Counted from the stretch's first letter, positions 7,441 through 18,200 are shown. The stretch: DNA of 64,000 nucleotides from Candidatus Oscillochloris fontis (GCF_004138135.1 NZ_RYFD01000001.1:209008-273007), one strand, 5' to 3'. A program made the numbers and translations. The notes: generated by a model not told the origin, from the sequence alone.

Positions 7441-7935
7441 TCAGACGATCTCAGCCAATAGCGTTCCTAATTGTACGGCACGTCCGGGGGTGGCGTTGAG
7501 GCTGGCGATGCGTCCGGCACGTGTGGCGCGGATCTCGTTCTCCATCTTCATTGCTTCCAGCACCAGCAAGGGTTGATCAAGCTCTACCTCTTGGCCCACG
7601 TCCACCAGGACGCGCACGACTATCCCAGGGATGGGGGCCTTGATGCGCCCATCGTGGCTACGCGGGTGGTAGATGCGCGAGTCTTGGTCGCGGACTTGGA
7701 CGTTGTGGCGGCCATGGCGCGACTGAATCCAGCGCAGTTCATGATCGATCTGGAGTTCGTAGGGATGGGTATCAACCATCGCCCATTCGAGAACCTCGGA
7801 ATCGGCTAAGGATGAGAGCGCGGCACGCATGGGTTGCTCATTCACGACGATGGTATAGAAGCCATCGGCATCGGGTGTTTCGGGAACCTGGACATGGAAC
7901 TCGGTGCCATCAATGGTGACGAGGAGTTTGCGCAT
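7441..7935 (-). CDS. Biotin carboxyl carrier protein of an acyl-CoA carboxylase
   Basis: A 164-residue protein ending in a biotinyl domain with the biotin-acceptor motif EAMKMEN (Lys near residue 128), preceded by the PIPGIVVRVLVDVGQEV strand pattern. The first 90 residues form an extra N-terminal region (LVTIDGTEFHVQV, WAMVDTHPYELQIDHELRW) as in carrier subunits of propionyl- and methylcrotonyl-type carboxylases rather than the Pro/Ala-rich AccB. The ATG at 7935 has a GAGG six bases upstream. It lies 52 bases after the biotin carboxylase gene and is expected to shuttle carboxybiotin to the carboxyltransferase encoded at 9686-11221. Biotinylation by a ligase encoded elsewhere is required. Confidence 0.92.
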   Translation of the reverse strand: MRKLLVTIDGTEFHVQVPETPDADGFYTIVVNEQPMRAALSSLADSEVLEWAMVDTHPYELQIDHELRWIQSRHGRHNVQVRDQDSRIYHPRSHDGRIKAPIPGIVVRVLVDVGQEVELDQPLLVLEAMKMENEIRATRAGRIASLNATPGRAVQLGTLLAEIV

Positions 7936-7987
7936 AGGGTACCTCGGTGTAAGGAATTTATGGCTTTACGATGGGCTGTATTGGCCC

Positions 7988-9469
7988 TCACCCCCCCAAC
8001 CGGCGGCTATCGTGATACCAGCCACTGGTAAAGGCGGGTGGAGTGACTGGGCTGGCCTCGCGATTGAGGGCGAGGAACGCAAGGGCGGCGATAGCGGCCA
8101 GATCGGCGAGGTTATCATCGGCGGGCGGCGCTTCCATCAGATGGTGCTGGCTTGAGTCGGTGGTGTAGGTACCGGCCACAAACTCCGGGTCGTTGACGAT
8201 CAGCCGCAGCAGCCCCAGGTTGGTACGCACGCCTTCGATCTGAAATTCTTGCAAAGCGCGGTGAACGCGGTTGAGGCACTCACTCCGTGTCGCGCCCCAG
8301 ACGGCCAGTTTGGCCAGCAGCGAGTCGTAGTGAACGGGGACATCGGTTCCGGCGTAGGCGTAGGTGTCCACGCGCACATTGGGGCCGCCGGGGAGGCGGA
8401 AGCTGTTAATATGGCCGGGGCTGGGCATGTAGCCGTGCCAGGGATCTTCGGCGTTGATGCGGCAGAAGATCGCCACCCCACTCAAGCGTACCTGCTCCTG
8501 GGTGTAGCCGAGCGGTTCACCAGCGGCGATGCGCAACTGTTCGCGCACCGTATCAATGCGGGTGACCATCTCGGTGGCCAGGTGTTCAACCTGAATGCGC
8601 GGCTTGATCTCGGTGAAGTAGTGCTGCCCGGCCTGGTCTACCACAAACTCAACCGTGGCGACACCGTGGATGCTGAAGAGCCGTGCCACCTTGAGCGCAC
8701 AGTTCCAGATCGCCTCGCGCTGCTCCTGGCTCAGCCCCGGCGCGGGCGATTCGCCGATCACCTTACGGGTGTTGCGCTGGATCGAGCCGTCGCGCTCGCC
8801 GAGGTGAACGATGGTACCGTGGGTGTCGCCCAGCACGGGGACTTCGATATAGCGCGAGGCGGGCATAGCCGCTTCTAAGTAGACGTGCGCGTCACCATAG
8901 AAGGCTTGGGCCGCCCCGGATGAGCGCTGGACTACATTCATGAGCATGTCGCGGTTGTAGACCAGATGCGTGCCGCGCCCGTGGCCTCCGGCGTGGGCCT
9001 TGACCACCAGCGGAAAGCCGATGGCCTCGGCTTCGGCGAGCATGGCCTCGCTCTCGTTGGGGCTAAAGGCGCGTGACGAGGGGTGGGTAGTGGGAATGCC
9101 CGCTGCGCGTACCTTTTCGAGCGTGTCAATCTTGTTACGCACCTGCTCCAAGGCAGCGCTACCCGGCCCGATCACGGTGATGCCGATCTCCTCGCAGGCA
9201 CGCACAAAACCGGGGTGCTCGGAGATGATACCGTACCCCGGATGTACCGCGTCCACCCCGATCTGGCGCGCGATACTCAGCATAGCGTCGGGGTTACGGT
9301 AATCGCCCTGGCGCGGCAGTGGGTGGGCCTCGTCGGCGAGGCGCACATGGAGTGCGCCCATGTCATCGGGTTCGTAGACCGCCACGGCGCGGATGCCCAT
9401 GTCGCGGCAGGCGCGCACAACGCGGACGGCAATTTCGCCCCGGTTGGCTACTAACACTTTATTGAACAT
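7988..9469 (-). CDS. Biotin carboxylase-like subunit with altered active-site residues
   Basis: A 493-residue ATP-grasp protein with the full biotin carboxylase layout: N-terminal domain (NKVLVANRGEIAVRVVRACR), ATP-grasp lid and C-terminal domain with CRINAEDP and YDSLLAKLAVWG. It should make carboxybiotin on the carrier protein. Several usual signatures are changed: the metal-site block EMNPRLQVEH reads EIKPRIQVEH (Asn to Lys), the glycine-rich loop reads KAHAGGHGRGT, and the QRRHQKVxEE block reads QRNTRKVIGES. The general-base Glu-containing and Arg-containing parts are otherwise kept. The ATG at 9469 has AAGGAAC upstream. The stop codon lies in GGGGGTGAGGG, which matches the end of the repeat seen at 12064-12202. 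Whether it is fully active is open. Confidence 0.85.
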   Translation of the reverse strand: MFNKVLVANRGEIAVRVVRACRDMGIRAVAVYEPDDMGALHVRLADEAHPLPRQGDYRNPDAMLSIARQIGVDAVHPGYGIISEHPGFVRACEEIGITVIGPGSAALEQVRNKIDTLEKVRAAGIPTTHPSSRAFSPNESEAMLAEAEAIGFPLVVKAHAGGHGRGTHLVYNRDMLMNVVQRSSGAAQAFYGDAHVYLEAAMPASRYIEVPVLGDTHGTIVHLGERDGSIQRNTRKVIGESPAPGLSQEQREAIWNCALKVARLFSIHGVATVEFVVDQAGQHYFTEIKPRIQVEHLATEMVTRIDTVREQLRIAAGEPLGYTQEQVRLSGVAIFCRINAEDPWHGYMPSPGHINSFRLPGGPNVRVDTYAYAGTDVPVHYDSLLAKLAVWGATRSECLNRVHRALQEFQIEGVRTNLGLLRLIVNDPEFVAGTYTTDSSQHHLMEAPPADDNLADLAAIAALAFLALNREASPVTPPAFTSGWYHDSRRLGG

Positions 9470-9490
9470 ACTGCGTTCCTTCTTGAACGT

Positions 9491-9676
9491 AACTGTTCAC
9501 GCTTCTGATAGAACAGTAGCGGTTGCGATTTTGACGCAAAGCCGCCAAGGCGCAAAGTTTCAGCATGCACTATATCTTTCAGCAGAGCCGTTCAACATGG
9601 CTAACTACAAACCTTTGCGTCTTCGCGCCTTTGCGCCAAAAAACGGTTATATCTTCACTCCAAATGGAAACAGTTA
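9491..9676. repeat. MITE-like palindromic element, AACTGTTCAC family, copy C
   Basis: The left end AACTGTTCAC (9491) is opposed by GGAAACAGTT at 9666-9675. The inner arms GACGCAAAGCCGCCAAGGCG and CTTTGCGTCTTCGCGCC face each other. It separates the biotin carboxylase from the carboxyltransferase gene, whose stop lies only about ten bases away. Confidence 0.75.
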
Positions 9677-9685
9677 CCTTTGCGC

Positions 9686-11221
9686 CTACATCGGTGAGAT
9701 GCCGTGTTTACGCGGAATATGGCGATCCCGCTTGCTGAGCGTGACATGCAGAGCGCGAATGAGGATGCGGCGGCTATCGCGGGGTTCGATCACATCATCA
9801 ATCAGGCCGCGTGCGGCGGCAACGTAGGGGTTGTTGAACTTCTCCTGGTATTCGGAGACCAGTTCGGCCCCGCGTGCCTGCGGGTCGGGTGCGGACTTCA
9901 CCTCGTTGCGGAAGAGGATATTGACCGCGCCCGCCGCCCCCATAACTGCCAGTTCGGCATTTGGCCAGGCATAGAGCAGGTCGCCGCGCAGCCCCTTGCT
10001 GCTCATCACGCAGTAGGCACCGCCGTAGCTCTTGCGCAGGATGAGCATCAGCTTGGGCACGGTGGCCTCGGAGTAGGCGTAGATCAGGCGCGCTCCGTTG
10101 CGGATGATGCCGCCATACTCCTGGCTGGTGCCGGGGAGGAAGCCGGGGACATCTTGCAGCGTGATCACCGGGATGTGGTAGGCGTCGCAGATGCGGATGA
10201 AGTGGGTGGCCTTGATGCTGGCCTTGATGTCAATCGTGCCAGCCAGAACCATCGGCTGGTTGGCGATCAGACCGACTACAAAGCCATCCAGACGCGCAAA
10301 CCCGACCACCATGTTCTCAGCCCAGAGTTCATGAACCTCGAAGAAGCGCCCATCATCCACGATGCTGCTGATCACCTGGCGCACATCGTAGGGCTTGTGC
10401 GGGTCTACCGGGACGATCTGTTCCAGTTCGGGGCAACGTCGCTCCGGGTCGTCACGCGGGGGGATGTAGGGTGGATCGCTCAGGTTGTTCGAGGGCAGGT
10501 AACTGAGCAACTCGCGCACCTTCAGCAGACACTCGCGGTCGTCGCTGGCGAGGAAGTGGGCCACGCCACTCTCCGAGGCGTGGATGCGGCCACCGCCCAG
10601 ATCCTCCTGGCTGACGTTCTCCTGCATCACCGACTTGACCACCTCCGGGCCGGTGATGAACATGTAGCTATTCTCGGTCATGAAGATGAAGTCGGTGAGG
10701 CCGGGCGAATAGACCGCGCCACCCGCGCAGGGGCCGAGGATGACCGAGATCTGGGGGATGACGCCGGAGGCTTCGCAGTTGGCATCGAAGATGCGCGCAT
10801 AGCCACCCAGGCTATCCACCCCCTCCTGAATGCGTGCGCCACCCGAATCGTTCAGTGCGACAAAGGGGCAGCCATAACTGAGCGCCATCCGCATGGCCTT
10901 GACGATCTTGTTGGCGTGCATCTCGCCCAGCGAGCCGCCCATCACCGTCGCATCTTGGGCAGCGGCAAAGACCTGCCGCCCCTGCACCATGCCGAACCCC
11001 GTGATCACGCCATCGCCCAGGCGTGAGGACTTGCCGCCCATATAGCTCTCGTAGCGGGGTGTCACCAGCGTATCAATCTCATTGAACGTACCAGGATCGA
11101 AGAGCAGATCGATCCGCTCCTGGGCCGTCAGGCGGCCACGCTTATGTTGCGCCTCCACATCCTTCGCCGACCCAGCGGCCTCGGCTTTGAGGGCGCGCAG
11201 TTTGTCAATATATTCTTGCAT
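9686..11221 (-). CDS. Biotin-dependent acyl-CoA carboxyltransferase (propionyl/acetyl-CoA carboxylase beta type)
   Basis: A 511-residue carboxyltransferase with both crotonase-like halves. The N-terminal half has GGSLGEMHANKIVKAM, DSGGARIQEGVDSLGGYARI and GPCAGGAVYSPGLTDF; the C-terminal half has DVPGFLPGTSQEYGGIIRNG and KSYGGAYCVMSSKGL. These match AccD5/PccB-type subunits that transfer CO2 from biotin to acetyl- or propionyl-CoA. The substrate cannot be fixed from sequence alone. The ATG at 11221 follows GAGGAAGG. It is next to the phosphopantetheinyl transferase and megasynthase genes, so it may supply malonyl- or methylmalonyl-CoA to that enzyme; in Chloroflexales such carboxylases also serve the 3-hydroxypropionate cycle. 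Confidence 0.93.
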   Translation of the reverse strand: MQEYIDKLRALKAEAAGSAKDVEAQHKRGRLTAQERIDLLFDPGTFNEIDTLVTPRYESYMGGKSSRLGDGVITGFGMVQGRQVFAAAQDATVMGGSLGEMHANKIVKAMRMALSYGCPFVALNDSGGARIQEGVDSLGGYARIFDANCEASGVIPQISVILGPCAGGAVYSPGLTDFIFMTENSYMFITGPEVVKSVMQENVSQEDLGGGRIHASESGVAHFLASDDRECLLKVRELLSYLPSNNLSDPPYIPPRDDPERRCPELEQIVPVDPHKPYDVRQVISSIVDDGRFFEVHELWAENMVVGFARLDGFVVGLIANQPMVLAGTIDIKASIKATHFIRICDAYHIPVITLQDVPGFLPGTSQEYGGIIRNGARLIYAYSEATVPKLMLILRKSYGGAYCVMSSKGLRGDLLYAWPNAELAVMGAAGAVNILFRNEVKSAPDPQARGAELVSEYQEKFNNPYVAAARGLIDDVIEPRDSRRILIRALHVTLSKRDRHIPRKHGISPM

Positions 11222-11242
11222 AGACCTTCCTCGGTAATCGTC

Positions 11243-12064
11243 TCAGGCTTCGGTAACGATGGTGATTACGATGCCGTTGCTGGTGCGCCACCAACCGTGT
11301 AGCGCAACGGGGCTGAGCGCGGTTCTGATGGTGATGCTGCTCCACATGGGGCATGTGCAAAGCCCCTGACCCAGCCCGTAAACGGGCGGGCGAGGTTTGC
11401 AAAGCCCGCCTACGCGGGCTGATGCTAGGCCGCGTAGGCGGCCTTCGCCGTGATAGCCCGCCCGTTTACGGGCTGGGCGACTAGGCAGACACGTCACACT
11501 GCGCGTATCCACGCGCAAGCCGTGGCGGGTCACCTTGAGCGTAGCCTCTTTGGCGCTCCAGATTGCCGTGGCCAGGGTGTCATACAGATCGGGTGGAGTG
11601 CTGGTCAACAGATCCAACTCGGCGCGGGTGTAGTAGCTCTGGGCGAAGGCGGCTCCACGCGGCGCGATCTGTTCGAGGTCAATCCCCAGCCGGGTGTGAC
11701 CAAGATGTAAGGCACAGGCGGCATGTTCACCACTATGGCTCAGGCTGATCTGCATAGTGTCCAGGGTGCGCTGGATGGTGGGGTCAGTTGACGTAAGGTA
11801 GGGCGCACCATCAGCATCACTCAGCACCATAATCGCCGTGAGCGGTAGATCGGCCCCGCATGTGGCATGCACCAGCCGCTTGGCCGTCCAGCGCCCGTGG
11901 AGCCAATCGGCTTGGCGTCGGGCGTGCGTGAACTGGGCGTAGACGGCCTGCTCGGCGGGGGCCAAGAAGTGATCGGGGGCGGGCATGGCGCTGCGTTGGG
12001 TGACGAGCCAGGTGAACATAGGTTGCATGGTGTGGGGGGCAAATCTGCTTGACCGTTGCGTCAT
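11243..12064 (-). CDS. 4'-Phosphopantetheinyl transferase (Sfp type) carrying an in-frame repeat insertion
   Basis: About 273 residues. The core has the family motifs LGIDLEQI near residue 145 and IWSAKEATLKVTRHG near 185, with the Asp and Glu that bind Mg and the Lys of the KEA block. It should load phosphopantetheine onto the carrier domains of the adjacent megasynthase. Between the strand DTRSVTCL and the conserved-looking end (ITIRTALSPVALHGWW) lies an Arg/Gly-rich stretch of about 48 residues encoded by a palindromic repeat at about 11347-11488, without a frameshift. I chose the ATG at 12064; it lies at the edge of another repeat, whose GAGGG may act as ribosome-binding site. ATGs at about 12028 and 12019 (MQPMF, MFTW) are alternatives. 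Confidence 0.85.
   Translation of the reverse strand: MTQRSSRFAPHTMQPMFTWLVTQRSAMPAPDHFLAPAEQAVYAQFTHARRQADWLHGRWTAKRLVHATCGADLPLTAIMVLSDADGAPYLTSTDPTIQRTLDTMQISLSHSGEHAACALHLGHTRLGIDLEQIAPRGAAFAQSYYTRAELDLLTSTPPDLYDTLATAIWSAKEATLKVTRHGLRVDTRSVTCLPSRPARKRAGYHGEGRLRGLASARVGGLCKPRPPVYGLGQGLCTCPMWSSITIRTALSPVALHGWWRTSNGIVITIVTEA
11347..11488. repeat. Palindromic repeat inserted in frame in the phosphopantetheinyl transferase gene
   Basis: Outer arms CAGCCCGTAAACGGGCGGG and CCCGCCCGTTTACGGGCTGG are inverted copies. The inner parts contain GCCCGCCTACGCGGGC and GGCCGCGTAGGCGGCC hairpins. One edge carries GGGCATGTGCAAAG, the same end seen in the repeats at 52128, 55133, 57594 and 63822. It is read through in the minus-strand gene without stop codons. 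Confidence 0.75.
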
Positions 12065-12202
12065 GACCCTCACCCCCCTAGCCCCCCTCTCCCGTTCGCT
12101 GCGCGAACAGGCGAGGGGGGGATACGCTCCGGAATACCCCAGCCATGTGCCCCCCTCTCCTGTGGGCGAAGCCCACGGGAGAGGGGCTGGGGGTGAGGGC
12201 CA
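12064..12202. repeat. Palindromic repeat with TGACCCTCACCCCC ends
   Basis: The left end TGACCCTCACCCCCCTAGCC and the right end GGGGCTGGGGGTGAGGGCCA are inverted copies; within are hairpins at GTTCGCTGCGCGAAC and at CGTGGGCTTCGCCCACAG (here seen as CTGTGGGCGAAGCCCACGG). It fills the gap between the megasynthase and the phosphopantetheinyl transferase and touches the latter's start codon. Confidence 0.8.
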
Positions 12203-12230
12203 TTCGGCAGCGAACCGAACCTTGCCTTAC

Positions 12231-15200
12231 TTACAACTCCACCGTTCCGGGCAGCGCGATGGTGTGGTAGCCACGCATCGCGACATAGACGTTGCCCGCT
12301 TCATCGCGCACCTGGGCATCGAAGAGACCTTCGGATACCGGGGTGACAATGGCGTAGAGTTGCGGATCGCCGGGGGGCGGCGTGGCGCGGAAGACCGAGA
12401 CCGAATCGATCTCGGCGGGTAGGGCCAGCACGCCATCGTGCGACGCCTGCCAGATCCCGGCGGTCTGGAAGCAGAACTCGATCAGCAGCGGGTCTATCAG
12501 CGTGGCCGCGTCGGGCGGCTCAATCGCCGGGGGGCGATCATTGGACATCACGCCAATCGCTCGGCCCTCGTCTATCAGCACCCGATCCAAGACCTGGTAG
12601 GCCGGGCCGTGGAAGTAGACACCATAGATGTCGGCGGTGGTATAGACGCGCACCTCGTCCGAGACCGGCCAGAGCGGGGCCGGTTCGGGTGGCTCGACGG
12701 GGGTGCGGCTGAGTAGCACGTCGGCGCTGAAGTGGAGCGTGATCTGTTCGGGTAGCCCCTCCTTGGGTGGCTTGAGCACCGAGCGCAATTCCGTATGCGC
12801 GATCAGGTCGCCGTTGGGCTGCGGGCGCACACTGGCACGCAGGTAGAGTGTGCGCGGCTGGTCGCGGTAGAACTTGAAGGGACTAGCGAAGCGGTCGTGG
12901 TCAATCTCGGCGATCTGGTAGCCCGGTGCCAGCAGGCTGGCAATCTCGGCGAAGGCTTCGGTACCCATCACGCCGGGGAGGACGGCGGTACCCTCGATGC
13001 GGTGATCATCGAGGAAGGGTTGCTGCTGCGGGTTCTCCAGCGTCTCGGCCTCGATCCCGCCGTAGAGACAGGCCGAGGTGAGGGTGCCGATCATCGCTAG
13101 GGGCGGCTCGCGGGTGGCGAGTAGCGCCTTGACCCGCTCAGGATCGAGGCCACCCTGGGGAGCCAGTTCAGCGGTGAGGATGCCCAGATCCATCCCCACC
13201 AGGATCTCGCCGCGTGTCCCACCAGCGGTCAGTTCGCGGCGGATGGTGGGAATACCAACTTCGGGCGGCAGCATGGTGATACCCGCCGCCTCCATGATCT
13301 TGGGAATGGAGCCACGGGTGGCCATCCCGATGCCGCCCCACGCAGTCCAGTCAATCACGATGCCGCGTGTCTGCGGGCGGGTGCGGCGCAGCGAACTGGT
13401 GATCTTGCAGAGCAGATCGTTGGCCGCGCTGTAGTCGGGTTGGCCGCTGTTGCCGAAGCGTCCGGCCACCGAACTGAAGGCGACGGTCGCGCCGATGGGG
13501 ATGGCCTTGGCCGCGTTGAGCAGGCTGAAGAAGCCGTCAGCCTTGATGTCGAAGACCATGTCGAACTCACGCGGCTCCTTGGAGGGCATGCTCTTACTGA
13601 TCTCGATGCCACCCGCGTGGAGCAGCACATCAATGCGCCCGTGGCGTTCGGCCACTTCGGCCACCACTGCGGCGACTGCCGGGCCATCGAGCAGGTTGAG
13701 GCTGCGGTAGTGGGCCGTGCCACCCGCCGCCTGCACCGCCTCAATCGCCCGCAGCGCCGCATCACTGCGCTCGATCTGGGCTAGACGACGCTCGATCTGC
13801 ACCGGCGTCGGGCGCTCACCGGCGGCCTTCAGCTCCTCGATCAGACTCAGCTTGAGCGCCTCACGGTCGCTGCGGAACTGCGCGATCTGCGGATCGTTCG
13901 CCTCTGGGGTCGGTGTCAGGTCGAGCAGGTAGAAGATGCCACCGCTGGCCCCGGCGAGGTCGGCGACGATGGCGTTGGTGATGCCCCCCGCCGCCCCGGT
14001 GACAACGAAGACGCTCTCCTGCCCCAGCACCATGCCGGGGTTGCCGTCGGCGGCGGGGAGTTCCTGGAAGTTGATGCTGAAGCGCAGCCCTTCGTGGTAG
14101 CCCACCTCGATCACCCCAGGGTCATAGAGCGTCTCAGCGATCAGCGCCTCCGCCGGATCGGCGGTCTTGCGGTTCAACTCAAAGTCCACCGCCTTAACCG
14201 TCAACTCGATACGTTCGCGCTTGAACGACTTGGTGAGACCCGTCACACCACCACCCAGCGGGGCACTCGCGCCCGCCTCTTCGTAGCCGTGCAGACCACC
14301 CAGCCGCGTTGCGGAGACGAGGAAGTGTTGCGGGCCGCTGAAGTGCGCGTAGAGCGTGCGCAGGGTCAGGAAGAGGTTCTTCACTCGCCCGCGAGTCGCC
14401 TCGCGGAAGGTGGCGAGATCCATCTCGTCCAGGTCGGGTTCAACATCGAGCGCGGGCAGCCAGTAGATGCCCTGGATCGGCCCTTCGGCCATCCATGCGC
14501 TCAGGCGCTCTTCGAGTTCGGTCGTGCTAGGTGGCTCCTCGAAGGTGAGCGCGACAACGCCGCGCTTCTGGAGGCGACCCACCAACGCCTTGCCAACGCC
14601 GCTGCGATCCATCATCACGATTACCCGGCTACCGCTGTCGAGCAGCGCGCCGGTGGGTTGGCACATCTCAAGTGCGGGGCGCAACACAGGCGTGGGCACC
14701 CGCCGGGGCGCACGGTCGGCCTCGGCAACATCGTAACTGACGCTGGGTGTCGGGGCGCTGCTGACCAGCGGCGCGGCGCTAGGGGCCGGAGCGCTGGCCG
14801 CCGCAGGTGCGGCCCCACCCGCCCGCAGTTCGGGGCGGTACTCATAGACAAACTCGATCACCCGCCGCAATGTCGGGTAGTCGCGCAGCGCCAAATTTTC
14901 GGGACGTGGGATGTTGAAGGCACCGCGCACGGCCTCGAAGGTCTCGGCCTGCTTGACCGTATCCACGCCCAGGTCGGCCTCCAGATCCAGATCGAGATCG
15001 AGCATCTCGGTGGGGTAGCCGGTCTTGTCGGCGACCAGCGCTAACACTTGGGCGGCGACCGGGTCGCTGGCGGGGGCTGCGTCACTGGTGGGGGCCGGAG
15101 CCATCACCGGCGCGGGCGCACTGCTCGGCTTCAGATCGGGGCGGTACTCATAGACAAACTCGATCACCCGCCGCAGCGTCGGGTAGTCGCGCAGCGCCAG

Positions 15201-18200
15201 ATTTTCGGGACGGGGGATGTTGAAGGCACCGCGCACGGCCTCGAAGGTCTCGGCCTGCTTGACCGTGTCCACCCCCAAGTCGGCCTCTAAATCCAGGTCG
15301 AGATCGAGCATCTCGGTGGGGTAGCCGGTCTTGTCGGCGACGAGCGCCAACACCTGCTCGGCGACCGGGTCGCTGGTGGGGGCCGGGGTACTCACCGGCG
15401 CGGCACTGACCGGGGTCGGCAGGCTTATCGGGGCTACGCTGACCGGGGCCGCGCTCACCGGCGCGGCACTGACCGGCGCGGGCGCACTGCTCGGCTTCAG
15501 ATCGGGGCGGAACTGGTAGACAAACTCGATCACCCGCCGTAGGGTCGGGTAGTCGCGTAGCGCCAGATTCTCCGGGCGGGGAATGTTGAAGGCACCCCGC
15601 ACGGCCTCGAAGGTTTCAGCCTGCTTGACCGTGTCCACCCCCAGGTCGGCCTCTAGATCCAGATCGAGATCGAGCATCTCGGTGGGGTAGCCGGTCTTAT
15701 CGGCGACGAGCGCCAACACCTGCTCGGCGACTGCATCGTAGACCGGAGCCGGGCTACTCACCGGGGCAGGCGCGGCGACCGGAGTGGGTGCGGGCGCACT
15801 CACCGGGGTCGGGGCGGCTACTGGGGCGGGCGCAGCCTTCAGATCGGGGCGGGACTCGTAGACAAACTCGATCACCCGCCGCAGCGTCGGGTAGTCACGC
15901 AGCGCCAGGTTCTCCGGGCGGGGAATGTTGAAGGCACCCCGCACGGCCTCGAAGGTCTCGGCCTGTTTGACCGTGTCCACCCCCAAGTCGGCCTCAAGGT
16001 CGAGGTCGAGATCGAGCATATCCGAGGGGTAGCCGGTCTTATCGGCGACGAGCGCCAGCACCTGCGCCTCCACCGGATTGACCGTCGGGGCGGCTGGAGC
16101 GACTGGGGCGGGCGGCGGCGCAACGGGCGCGGGCGCACTGACCTGCTTGAGTTCAGGCCGCGACTCGTAGACAAACTCGATCACCCGCCGCAGCGTCGGG
16201 TAGTCACGCAGCGCCAGATTCTCCGGGCGCGGGATGTTGAAGGCACCCCGCACGGCCTCGAAGGTCTCGGCCTGTTTGACCGTGTCCACCCCCAAATCGG
16301 CCTCAAGGTCCAGATCCAGATCGAGCATATCCGAGGGGTAGCCGGTCTTATCGGCCACCAGCGCCAGCACCTGCGCCTCCACCGGATTGACCGTCGGGGC
16401 GGCTGGGGCGACTGGGGCGGGCGGCGGCGCGACCGGGGCGGGCGCACTGACCTGCTTGAGTTCGGGCCGCGACTCGTAGACAAACTCGATCACCCGCCGC
16501 AGCGTCGGGTAGTCGCGTAGCGCCAAGTTCTCCGGGCGCGGGATGTTGAAGGCACCCCGGACGGCCTCGAAGGTCTCGGCCTGCTTGACCGTATCCACGC
16601 CCAAATCAGCCTCAAGGTCGAGGTCGAGATCGAGCATATCCGAGGGGTAGCCGGTCTTTTCGGCCACAAGTGTCAGCACCTGCGCCTCCACCGGATTGAC
16701 CGTTGGGGCGGGCGGCGGCGCAACCGGGGCAGGAGCCGGAGCTACGGCGACGGGCGGCGGCGCAACCGGGGCGGGAGCCGGAGCCACGGCAACGGGTGGC
16801 GGCGCAACCGGGGCGGGAGCCGGAGCCACGGCAACGGGTGGCGGCGCAACCGGGGCGGGAGCCGAAGCCACCGCGACGGGCGGCGGCGCAACCGGGGCGG
16901 CGTAGCTGCGCTGTGTCGGCTGCGGGAGATCCGCAACCTGCTGGGGGCTACCGGGGGTGGCGGCGCGCACCATCGGGCCGGTGCCGTAGCGCCACGGGCT
17001 AGGCGCGGGAGTACGGGCGGGGGCGCTCGTGCTCTTCACCCGTAATACACGCTGCACCACCTCAGTCTCAGCGCGGTCATAGCCGGTGATCTGATCGAGC
17101 CAGAAGCGGTAATGCGCGGGCGAGTCGACGCGATCCAAGCCGCCCGGCACGCGGCGCAGCAGGGTCAACGCCAACTGCGACCCGAAGCCAGCCGCAAGGT
17201 GGATGGCGTATTGCACCGGGTAACGCCCACCCCGGCTGAGGTTGAGCAGCCCTAGTTCGGGGTCAATCTCACGGAAGTTGGGTACCGGCGGCACCACCCC
17301 GTGCTCCAGGATCTTCACCGCGATGACATCTTCCACCCCCACACCCATGGCGTGGCCGGTAAAGCCCTTGGTGTTAGCGATAATGATCGAGTCGGCGGCG
17401 GGGCCGAAGTTGTGGCGCAGCGCGGCTACTTCGGCGGCGGCACTGCCTCCACGCGCCGGGGTGAAGGTCTCGTGGGAGACAAAGACCGTCTGCGGGGCGA
17501 TGGCGAGGCGGTTGATGCCGAAGCGCCGCTCGGCACTGACGATCAGCCGATCCATCACCTGGGAGATGTGGTCTACATTCAGGCGCGTACCGTGGAAGGC
17601 GCTGTTGGCAGTCTCGCTGGCCAGCACCTCGACAATCCCGCGCATACCGCGCTCGCGCACGGCATCTTCACTCTCGACGACCAGGGCGCAGGCTCCCATC
17701 CCAAGGATCGTGCCGTGGCGGCGCTTATCGAAGGGCAGCGCGGCCTCAGCCACCGCATCATCGGTGGCGGCAGCGCCGGTAGCCAAGAAGCCCGCCCCGA
17801 CCCACTCCATCAGCCGGTCGCTGGTCACATCATCGCTGGCGATCACCAGCACGCGGCGGCAGCGCCCGTTGCGGATCCAGTCTTCGGCCAGCGCGATGGC
17901 CTGGGTGGTACTGGCACAGGCGGCATTGACCGAGGTATTCGGGCCGCGTGCGCCGATATATTCAGCAAACTGGCTGTGGCCCATGGCCAGCACGCGGAAG
18001 ATGAAGCGCCGGTCGAAGGTGTAGGGTTCGCGCGCCAGATCCTCACGCAGCGCCGCGATCATACGGTTGATCTCGCCCAAGGCGCTCGGATCACTCACCG
18101 CACTGCGCAACTTCTCAAGCTGCTCGACCTGGGTTTGACGGCTCTCGTAGGTGAAGTAGCGCATCAAATCATCGGCCATGCGATCCATACCGGGGAAGGC

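Noticed and set aside
9704..11026. A 440-codon plus-strand frame opposite the carboxyltransferase gene
   Set aside because: Antisense shadow; the carboxyltransferase motifs on the other strand are unambiguous.
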